Below are positions 1 through 4,624 of a stretch of 5,065 bases of DNA, piece by piece (the first letter of the stretch is position 1; each line of letters begins with the position of its first letter). The stretch lies in NCBI GenBank assembly GCA_035500455.1, contig DATJXG010000321.1, positions 1 to 5,065 of the forward strand, written 5' to 3'. The DNA comes from DATJXG01 sp035500455. GTDB lineage: Bacteria > Acidobacteriota > Terriglobia > Terriglobales > Acidobacteriaceae. Under the pieces are notes generated by a model that worked only from the letters and a program-made list of their open reading frames with translations, had not been told where the DNA came from and did not search any database. The position numbers were made by a program, and so were the translations under genes.

Positions 1-2
1 GC

Positions 3-395
3 AAAAGACCGCAAAAACTGTTACTGGCTTTGCCCAAGGGCCTGGTGGATCCCGGCGAAAAGCCCGTCCAGACGGCGGTTCGCGAGGTGCGGGAAGAAAC
101 CGGCATTGTGGCCGAGCCGGTTGCCAAGCTGGCGGATATCAAGTATGTGTATGTGCGTTCCTGGGGAGACGGGCAGAGAGTTTTCAAGATTGTCAGCTTC
201 TACCTGCTTCGCTTCGTATCAGGGACCATTGATGACGTCTCCACAGAGATGCGGGTGGAGGTGAAGCGGGCGCTGTGGGCGCCGCTGGCCGAAGCTGCAA
301 AGCAACTCGCGTATCGCGGAGAACGCGACGTGATGAAGAAGGCCGTAGAATACATGCGGCTGCATGCCGATGAGGCCGCTGGCCGCGAAAAATAG
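3..395 (+). CDS. Nudix hydrolase, 5' end missing
   Basis: The Nudix family hydrolyses nucleoside diphosphates linked to another moiety (for example diadenosine polyphosphates, oxidised dNTPs or sugar nucleotides) in the cytoplasm, using divalent metal. The signature G-x5-E-x7-R-E-U-x-E-E-x-G-U is seen intact at about 39-107: GLVDPGE, then seven residues, then REVREETGI. The preceding LPKG is typical of MutT/Ap4A-hydrolase-like members. A TTG at 30 could be mistaken for a start, but the frame stays open to the window edge (reading KLLLALPKG) and the Nudix fold needs about 30-50 residues before the box, so the gene begins upstream of the window. After the box come the strand-rich segment YVYVRSWGDG and a C-terminal helical stretch ending in a TAG at 393-395. 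The substrate cannot be told from this part. No clear terminator follows; only a weak 5-bp stem (398-402 with 408-412) lies just after the stop. Confidence 0.93.
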   Translation, partial: KRPQKLLLALPKGLVDPGEKPVQTAVREVREETGIVAEPVAKLADIKYVYVRSWGDGQRVFKIVSFYLLRFVSGTIDDVSTEMRVEVKRALWAPLAEAAKQLAYRGERDVMKKAVEYMRLHADEAAGREK

Positions 396-430
396 CGCTG
401 GCCTCCCGCCAGGGGCCGCGCGTGATGCTG

Positions 431-448
431 ATCACACGCAGGTGTGAT
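431..448. promoter_or_regulatory. Perfect 7+4+7 palindrome, operator-like
   Basis: ATCACAC and GTGTGAT are exact inverted copies separated by four bases (GCAG). The size and symmetry are those of a site for a dimeric helix-turn-helix regulator, and it lies 36 bases after the Nudix stop codon. It does not match the CRP half-site order (TGTGA...TCACA); the halves are inverted relative to it. It could instead be a small RNA hairpin. In addition, CGCAGG at 437-442 can pair with CCTGCG at 464-469, an alternative to this hairpin. The regulator, if any, is unknown. Confidence 0.35.
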
Positions 449-477
449 TCTGGATTCTTTACTCCTGCGCCCAATTT

Positions 478-509
478 CCCTATTGTGTGTTCAACACAAC
501 TTAATAGGG
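478..509 (+). repeat. Hairpin CCCTATT / AATAGGG with inner stem
   Basis: CCCTATT (478-484) is exactly complementary to AATAGGG (503-509). Inside it, TTGTGT (483-488) can pair with ACACAA (494-499) around a 5-base loop, so the segment can fold as a lower 5-bp stem, a one-sided bulge and an upper 6-bp stem. The last GGG (507-509) is also the foot of the next hairpin, so the two folds exclude each other at their base. Whether it is transcribed is unknown. Confidence 0.45.
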
Positions 510-555
510 CGCGTGCCGCTGCCATCCTCACCCCACATCTGATCGGCACGCGCCC
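507..555 (+). repeat. 12-bp perfect inverted repeat, 25-base loop
   Basis: GGGCGCGTGCCG (507-518) and CGGCACGCGCCC (544-555) are exact reverse complements, giving a very GC-rich 12-bp stem with a 25-base loop. A run of five T follows at 562-566 and eight T at 581-588, but neither abuts the stem, so it is a poor match to an intrinsic terminator. It could be the closing stem of a small structured RNA, a leader hairpin, or a palindromic repeat element. Confidence 0.45.
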
Positions 556-590
556 GTCGTGTTTTTGGGTAGTGTCCTTGTTTTTTTTAC

Positions 591-613
591 CACAGAGTCA
601 CAGAGCCACAGAG
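591..613. repeat. Triple CACAGAG tandem repeat
   Basis: CACAGAG occurs three times with an 8-base period (591-597, 599-605, 607-613), the spacer bases being T and C. It follows a run of eight T. From memory, CCACAGAGNCACAGAG strings of this kind are dispersed through intergenic regions of many environmental bacteria, including Acidobacteria and Planctomycetes; their function is not established. Translated in frame they yield stray peptides such as HRATE, which argues against coding here. Confidence 0.7.
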
Positions 614-682
614 AAATCTGAATCTGCAAGAAGTGGTCCCGTTTTTGGGCGCGTTTTGGCGCTCTCCCGCATAATAGATACA

Positions 683-1174
683 GTGAAAATTCTGGGTCGG
701 TTCTTTTCTCTCCTTTTTTTTCTTCCTGGGCGGAGACCTGCCTCCAGCGGGCGCGGCATTTCTCTGCTGCGAGCCTTAAGCGCCATTGTGTTGACAATTT
801 GCCTGGCTGTACCGGCTCGGGCGCGCGGCAAAGCGGCTCCGGGAGCCGGGCGCGACTATCCTTACGCCCTGGCCGCCGCCGACCAGTTTCTCCACGCCTG
901 GCAGTCGCAGGACCAGGAAACCGGCCTGCTCATGCTCTCTGACGCGGCCAAGCGGCGCGCCTCAGAAGATTCTCTGGCAGAGTTCTTCGCTCCCGGCCCG
1001 GGAGCCGCCTATGAGATCGGCCGGGGAAAAGTGCTGAAAGGTGGTCGCTATTCGTTTCCTGTGGTTGTGTATTCGCCCCGGGCGGGGAAGGGCAGGACGC
1101 CGTATCGGCGATTTTCGGAGATCATCATCGGCCGCAGCGGGAAAGATGACTGGGTAGTGGACCGGCTGCCCTAG
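683..1174 (+). CDS. Putative exported small protein, function unknown
   Basis: I do not recognise a named family. From the GTG at 683 the product would be 163 residues, with a hydrophobic segment at about 32-44 (LSAIVLTICLAV) followed by PARARGK, which looks like a signal peptide cleaved after ARA. The mature part (about 115 residues) opens with a helix (YALAAADQFLHAWQSQD) and continues with alternating strands ending in DDWVVDRLP. This order resembles NTF2-like or DUF4440-type cone folds, but that is a guess from shape only. The start is uncertain: no Shine-Dalgarno precedes GTG 683, codons 683-727 are unusually T-rich, and a GTG at 788 would give only a short signal peptide. An in-frame ATT at 758, with GGCGGA some 25 bases before it, would give a better-sized signal peptide but is a rare start. 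The body from about 760 is clearly more codon-like (G/C third positions) and ends with TAG at 1172-1174. Confidence 0.6.
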   Translation: MKILGRFFSLLFFLPGRRPASSGRGISLLRALSAIVLTICLAVPARARGKAAPGAGRDYPYALAAADQFLHAWQSQDQETGLLMLSDAAKRRASEDSLAEFFAPGPGAAYEIGRGKVLKGGRYSFPVVVYSPRAGKGRTPYRRFSEIIIGRSGKDDWVVDRLP

Positions 1175-1214
1175 CCTCGAGCGTTCCTTCCTAAAGCCAG
1201 GCCCGCTCGTCAAC

Positions 1215-1250
1215 TATACTGAACGGCTGAATGTGCGCAACTACGCACAT
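1215..1250 (+). promoter_or_regulatory. Possible -10 box and downstream dyad before aminotransferase
   Basis: TATACT at 1215-1220 matches the sigma-70 -10 consensus in five of six bases; no good -35 lies 16-18 bases upstream (TAAAGC at 1192-1197). About ten bases downstream is an exact 7-bp inverted repeat, ATGTGCG (1231-1237) and CGCACAT (1244-1250), with a 6-base spacer. Placed at or just after the expected transcription start, it could be a repressor operator or the first hairpin of a roughly 95-base leader for the aminotransferase gene. The rest of 1175-1323 shows nothing else of note. Confidence 0.35.
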
Positions 1251-1323
1251 ACATCCCCAGCAGTGGCAACGCGGGCTTTGCGATGCCGCATCTCACCGGA
1301 AAGCCATCCTGACACCCTGACCC

Positions 1324-2676
1324 ATGGCACACACGCAAACCGCGGCCGACCGCTACTCTACCCACGTGAATTCCCAATGGATACGGCTGCGCGCCCTCCT
1401 CGGCATGAACGCCACCTACGAGCGCTGCCTGGGAAGCGAGCTGTTTACCTCCTCGGGGCGGCGCATTCTCGATTTTCTATCCGGCTATTGCGTTCACAAC
1501 GTGGGCCATAACCATCCGGTAATCGTCGATGCCTTGCGCGAGGAACTGGCGCGCTGCGGGCCGGTGATGTTGCCCAGCCATGCCTCGGAGCTGGCCGGGG
1601 AACTGGCGGAGCAACTCTGCCGGCGAGCCGGCGGCAAGCTGGGCAAAGTATTTTTCGCCAACTCCGGCAGCGAAGGTGTAGAAGCTGCGATCAAGTTCGC
1701 GCGCGCCCATACCGGCCGCGCCGGATTGCTGTGCGCGGAGCGGGCGTTCCACGGGCTGACCTGCGGCGCTCTGTCGCTGATGGATGGCGAGTACTGGCGG
1801 GAAGGCTTCGGGCCTCTGCTGCCGGAAACCGCGGTGGTTCCGTTTGCTGATCTGGCGGCGCTGGAGCGGGCGCTGGCCACGCGGAAGTTTGCCGCGTTTT
1901 TTGTGGAGCCGGTGCAATCTGAGGGAGGCGTCCGCATTCCGGCGCCGGACTATCTGCCGCAGGCGCAAGCCCTCTGCCGGCGCTACGGGTCGCTGCTGGT
2001 GCTTGATGAAGTGCAAACTGGCCTGCATCGCACCGGCCAGTTCCTGGCGGCGCATCGCTTCGGAGTAGAGCCCGACATGGTGGTACTGGCGAAGGCCCTG
2101 AGCGGAGGCCTGGTTCCGGTGAGTGCTTTGTTGATGTCGGATGCGGTGCATGATTCCGTGTTCAGCTCGTTGGGGCGTGCGGTGGTGCACGCCACCACTT
2201 TCGGCGAAAATTCGCTGGCCATGCGGGCCGGCCTGGCGACTCTGGAAGTTCTGGAAAGCGAAGACCTGGGCGTGCAGGCCGCGGATCTTGGAGGTGAACT
2301 GCTCACCCGGCTGCGCGCCGAATTGCAGGACTTCGAAATGGTGAAAGAAGTTCGCGGCGCCGGGCTGCTGCTGGGAATTGAGTTCGCCGCGCCTCGGCGC
2401 CTGGGGCTGCGGGTTTCCTTCGAAGCGTTCTCTAAAATTCACCCGGCGATGTTCGGGCAGATCGTGGTCATGCGCCTGTTCCGCGACCACGGCATCCTCA
2501 CGCAGATTTGCGGCAACGACTTTATGGTGCTGAAGGTCGCGCCGCCGCTGGTTGTGACCGAGGCGCAGGTGGAAGAGTTCGTGACCGCGGTGCGCGATGT
2601 GGTGGAGTCGGCGCATTCCTCTTCGGCGTTTTGGACGGAAGCGTTGGGGTTGGCGGGGCGGGCGGTGGGCGTGTAG
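1324..2676 (+). CDS. Class III pyridoxal-phosphate aminotransferase
   Basis: A complete 450-residue cytoplasmic enzyme of the class III (ornithine/acetylornithine-type) aminotransferases, which move an amino group, usually from a terminal amine, through PLP. Visible motifs in order: YCVHNVGHNHP (55-65) of the N-terminal part; SGSE (114-117) binding the PLP phosphate; FHG (142-144) stacking on the ring; EPVQSEGG (195-202); LLVLDEVQTG (224-233), with D228 contacting the pyridine nitrogen; LAKALSGG (255-262), with K257 the predicted Schiff-base lysine; and TTFGEN (291-296), where relatives usually read TFGGNP. Length is normal to slightly long. ATG 1324 is chosen because the N-terminal helix (YSTHVNSQW) is typical of relatives, though no strong Shine-Dalgarno is seen. 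Substrate is not assignable: it could serve polyamine, lysine or ornithine metabolism, or secondary-lipid synthesis such as the hopanoid-type aminotransferases. It lies 141 bases ahead of the FAD oxidoreductase, separated by a large inverted repeat. Confidence 0.93.
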   Translation: MAHTQTAADRYSTHVNSQWIRLRALLGMNATYERCLGSELFTSSGRRILDFLSGYCVHNVGHNHPVIVDALREELARCGPVMLPSHASELAGELAEQLCRRAGGKLGKVFFANSGSEGVEAAIKFARAHTGRAGLLCAERAFHGLTCGALSLMDGEYWREGFGPLLPETAVVPFADLAALERALATRKFAAFFVEPVQSEGGVRIPAPDYLPQAQALCRRYGSLLVLDEVQTGLHRTGQFLAAHRFGVEPDMVVLAKALSGGLVPVSALLMSDAVHDSVFSSLGRAVVHATTFGENSLAMRAGLATLEVLESEDLGVQAADLGGELLTRLRAELQDFEMVKEVRGAGLLLGIEFAAPRRLGLRVSFEAFSKIHPAMFGQIVVMRLFRDHGILTQICGNDFMVLKVAPPLVVTEAQVEEFVTAVRDVVESAHSSSAFWTEALGLAGRAVGV

Positions 2677-2724
2677 TGGGGTTGCCCGTTTTTCTCTGAC
2701 TCTAACAACCGTTCCATTAGGAAT

Positions 2725-2808
2725 ATTGTCATTCCGAGCGAAGCGAGGAATCTGCGGTTGCGTGGAGCGGACAAACTGCAGATTCCTCGCTTCGCTCGGA
2801 ATGACAAT
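2725..2808. repeat. Perfect 31-bp inverted repeat (dispersed palindromic element)
   Basis: Bases 2725-2755 and 2778-2808 are exact reverse complements over 31 bases, with a 22-base middle part in which GTT (2757-2759) can pair further with AAC (2774-2776). The arms contain ATTCCGAGCGAAGCGAGGAA and its complement, a type of repeat that from memory is scattered through acidobacterial intergenic regions; translated it gives RAKRGIC and RFLASLGM peptides. It fills most of the 141-base gap between the aminotransferase stop (2676) and the oxidoreductase start (2818). As RNA it would form a very stable hairpin that could end or attenuate transcription or protect the 3' end of the upstream message. 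No T run follows, so it is not a standard intrinsic terminator. Confidence 0.93.
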
Positions 2809-2817
2809 CTAGATTTC

Positions 2818-3921
2818 ATGACAACAACTGACGTATTAGTTATCGGAGGCGGGCCGGCGGGATTGGCCGCCGCCATCGCTGCGCGGCAGCGCGGCCTCGG
2901 CGTGACCGTGGTGGACAGCTCGGTTCCGCCCATTGACAAGCCCTGCGGCGAAGGCCTGATGCCGGATGGGCTGGCGGCGCTGGCCGATTTAGGCATCAGC
3001 ATTCCTGCGGAGGAGTCGCATCCGTTTCGCGGAATTCGCTTTGTGAGTTCAGAGTCCGCGGTGGATGCGAGCTTTCCCTCGGGCCACGGCGTGGGCATTC
3101 GACGTACGGCACTGCACGGTTTAATGGTGGAGCGAGCCATTGAGGCCGGCGTCACGCTGCGCTGGGGAACAACGGTGACCGCTCTGGACCACGAAGGTGC
3201 TCGGCTTGGAGATGAACTGGTGCGGGTGCCCTGGATCATCGGGGCTGACGGCCTGCACTCACGCGTGCGCGCCTGGGCCGGCCTGGGCGGCGGCGCGTGC
3301 CGCCGGCGGCGTTTCGCCTTTCGCCGCCATTATCGCGTTGCGCCCTGGAGCGATTGCATGGAGATCCATTGGGGGCCGAGGAGCCAGCTTTATATCACTC
3401 CGATCGGGCGCGAGGAGATTTGCCTGGTAGCGATTTCGCGCGATCCCAAGCTGCGCATTGACGAAGCCCTGGCAGATTTCCCCGCGGTTACCGCGCGGCT
3501 GGAGCAAGTGGAGCCGGCTTCGATGGAGCGCGGAGCGCTGTCGCTCACCTGTCGCGTGCGCCGGGTGTGCGCCGGGCGAGTCGCGCTGATCGGGGACGCC
3601 TCCGGGGCAGTGGACGCGATCACCGGCGATGGCCTGTGCATGGCCTTCCGCCAAGCGGCGCGCCTGGCGGAATGCCTGGCCGCGGGCAGCCTGGAGCACT
3701 ACCAATCTGCTCACCGATCCCTGATGCGCCGGCCAGCGTTCATGGGCGAGTTGATGCTTACCTTGGAGCGTCCGGCGTGGCTGCGGCGGCGAGTGATGCG
3801 AGCATTCGCATCGCGTCCGGAAATGTTTGCTAAGTTGCTGGCCGCGCATGTTGGGGAGCTGTCCCTGGCCGGGTTCGCGGCGAATGGGCTGGCTTTGGGT
3901 TGGGGGATGCTCGCGGCTTGA
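2818..3921 (+). CDS. FAD-dependent oxidoreductase, geranylgeranyl reductase / hydroxylase-like
   Basis: A 367-residue flavoprotein with the glutathione-reductase-2 fold. Seen in order: the N-terminal dinucleotide-binding GxGxxG (G10, G12, G15) with an acidic residue at the end of strand 2 (D33); KPCGEGLMP (41-49), the signature shared by geranylgeranyl reductases and related halogenase/hydroxylase-like enzymes; the DG motif IIGADGLHSRVR (140-151); and the GD motif RVALIGDASGAVDAITGDG (254-272), which contacts the FAD ribityl chain. No signal peptide or membrane span is evident. Family members reduce isoprenoid double bonds or hydroxylate aromatic or polyketide substrates; relatives are often found beside type III polyketide synthases, but none is in this window. 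ATG 2818 is preferred to an in-frame TTG at 2758 because the flavin-binding strand starts right after it and the upstream codons lie inside the inverted repeat. No Shine-Dalgarno is visible, the repeat arm ending 9 bases before the ATG. It probably shares a transcript with the YceI gene. Confidence 0.92.
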   Translation: MTTTDVLVIGGGPAGLAAAIAARQRGLGVTVVDSSVPPIDKPCGEGLMPDGLAALADLGISIPAEESHPFRGIRFVSSESAVDASFPSGHGVGIRRTALHGLMVERAIEAGVTLRWGTTVTALDHEGARLGDELVRVPWIIGADGLHSRVRAWAGLGGGACRRRRFAFRRHYRVAPWSDCMEIHWGPRSQLYITPIGREEICLVAISRDPKLRIDEALADFPAVTARLEQVEPASMERGALSLTCRVRRVCAGRVALIGDASGAVDAITGDGLCMAFRQAARLAECLAAGSLEHYQSAHRSLMRRPAFMGELMLTLERPAWLRRRVMRAFASRPEMFAKLLAAHVGELSLAGFAANGLALGWGMLAA

Positions 3922-3948
3922 TCGGGTTCGAGCCTGTCAGGGGTTTGC

Positions 3949-3954
3949 GAGGGG
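3949..3954 (+). promoter_or_regulatory. Ribosome-binding site of the YceI gene
   Basis: GAGGGG lies five bases before the ATG at 3960. It settles the start there rather than at the in-frame TTG at 3900, which overlaps the end of the oxidoreductase gene. It is the only clear Shine-Dalgarno seen in the window. Confidence 0.7.
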
Positions 3955-3959
3955 CGAGG

Positions 3960-4565
3960 ATGACGGTTTCTTTTGCACGCCTGCGCTTGAGCTTCATCTC
4001 AGTAGCCGTATTGTCGGCGGCGATTGCCGTACCGGCGCAAAGCCAGGCGCAGGAGGCGGCGCTCAATTTCGATCCTGCGCATACCACGGTGAACTTCACC
4101 CTGGGCGATGTGTTGCACACCGTCCACGGAGCATTTGGGTTGAAGAAAGGTGTGATGCATTTCAATCCCGCCAGCGGCGCGGTGAGCGGAGAGTTAGTGA
4201 TCGATGCCGCCAGCGGCGATAGCGGGAACAAATCGCGCGACGGAAAGATGCACCGCGAAGTGCTCGAGAGCGCGCGCTTCACGGAGGTTTCCTTTCGTCC
4301 CGACCGCGTGAACGGCAAAATCGAGCCGCAAGGCACCTCCACGGTGCAGGTGCACGGCGTGTTCAGCATTCACGGCGCCGACCACGAACTCACCATGCCG
4401 GCGCAGGTCGAACTGGCTCCCGATCATTGGGCGCTCACCGCGCACTTCAGCGTTCCTTATGTGGCTTGGGGAATGAAGAATCCAAGCACGTTCATTCTGC
4501 GGGTGAGCCAGTCGGTGGAGATTGAGGTTCAGGCTTCCGGCGGCAATCCGTGGGTGGGGAAGTAG
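3960..4565 (+). CDS. Secreted YceI-family protein
   Basis: The product is 201 residues from ATG 3960. An N-terminal signal peptide is clear: basic start (ARLRL), hydrophobic core (SFISVAVLSAAIAVP) and probable cleavage after SQA at residue 30, so it is exported to the periplasm or beyond. The mature part matches the YceI lipocalin-like barrel: the opening strand LNFDPAHTTVNFTLGD (35-50), VHGAFG (55-60), the FNPASGAVSGELVIDAASG stretch (68-86), NKSRDGKMHREVLESARFTEVSF (90-112, the family's RD...L...F block), and a final strand SQSVEIEVQA (183-192). Some YceI proteins bind polyisoprenoid or amphiphilic ligands in the barrel; others affect stress or acid tolerance, so the exact role is open. It starts 38 bases after the oxidoreductase stop on the same strand with its own ribosome-binding site, suggesting cotranscription. 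It converges with the YceH gene, with a palindrome between them. Confidence 0.92.
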   Translation: MTVSFARLRLSFISVAVLSAAIAVPAQSQAQEAALNFDPAHTTVNFTLGDVLHTVHGAFGLKKGVMHFNPASGAVSGELVIDAASGDSGNKSRDGKMHREVLESARFTEVSFRPDRVNGKIEPQGTSTVQVHGVFSIHGADHELTMPAQVELAPDHWALTAHFSVPYVAWGMKNPSTFILRVSQSVEIEVQASGGNPWVGK

Positions 4566-4585
4566 AGCCGGGTGTTCTCTGCGTG

Positions 4586-4612
4586 CTTTGCGGTCGATTA
4601 TCGACCGCAAAG
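4586..4612. terminator. Palindrome between convergent genes, possible bidirectional terminator
   Basis: CTTTGCGGTCGA (4586-4597) and TCGACCGCAAAG (4601-4612) are exact inverted copies around TTA. The dyad lies in the 59-base gap between the YceI stop (4565) and the YceH stop (4625), where a shared terminator is expected. Neither strand has the following T run of a classical intrinsic terminator. CGCAAAG is repeated at 4615-4621 after the copy at 4606-4612, suggesting that this is also a dispersed repeat of the CGCAAAG type. Confidence 0.55.
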
Positions 4613-4621
4613 ATCGCAAAG
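4606..4621. repeat. CGCAAAG direct repeat
   Basis: Two exact CGCAAAG copies (4606-4612 and 4615-4621) with a two-base spacer (AT), the first forming part of the palindrome. Like the CACAGAG triplet at 591-613, it is a short-period 7-mer repeat beside a gene end. Confidence 0.6.
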
Positions 4622-4624
4622 GGT

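Larger units (their letters stand above)
396..682. other. Gene-free region rich in dyads and short repeats
   Basis: No convincing gene is seen in these 287 bases. A reading frame open from 422 crosses the region into the next gene, but its translation here is low-complexity and is broken up by palindromes and a known type of noncoding repeat. In order, the region holds an 18-base palindrome (431-448), a hairpin (478-509), a longer hairpin sharing its GGG with the previous one (507-555), a run of eight T (581-588), a triple CACAGAG repeat (591-613) and a second copy of GTTTTTGGG (561-569 and 641-649). It may hold a small RNA, a 5' leader of the downstream gene, or only debris of dispersed repeats; the sequence alone does not decide. 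Confidence 0.6.

Noticed and set aside
30..395. Nudix gene as a complete 121-residue protein from TTG 30
   Set aside because: The Nudix box would begin at residue 4, leaving no room for the first strands of the fold, and the frame is open upstream to the window edge.
483..500. GTTCAAC context resembling a tRNA T-arm
   Set aside because: Only two pairs of the T stem form in the required register, and there is no D arm or CCA-type end; the hairpin explanation fits better.
422..682. An N-terminal extension of the small exported protein starting at ATG 422
   Set aside because: The added residues would come from palindromes and the CACAGAG repeat, have no coding character, and would bury the signal peptide deep inside the protein.
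791..796. A perfect TTGACA, the -35 consensus
   Set aside because: It falls inside the signal-peptide coding region, and no -10 box is found 16-18 bases downstream.
1477..2616. A 379-codon open frame on the minus strand
   Set aside because: It lies wholly opposite the aminotransferase gene, whose motifs are unmistakable; long antisense frames are common in GC-rich genes. Its translation is rich in H, Q and R with no recognisable domain.
2439..3239. A 266-codon minus-strand frame spanning the end of the aminotransferase, the inverted repeat and the start of the oxidoreductase
   Set aside because: It is antisense to two real genes and includes the repeat-derived RAKRGIC/RFLASLGM peptides, a sign of translated noncoding repeat.
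3925..3937. GGTTCGAGCC resembling the T-loop of a tRNA
   Set aside because: The flanking bases do not form the five-pair T stem, and no acceptor or anticodon arm can be built around it in the 38-base gap.
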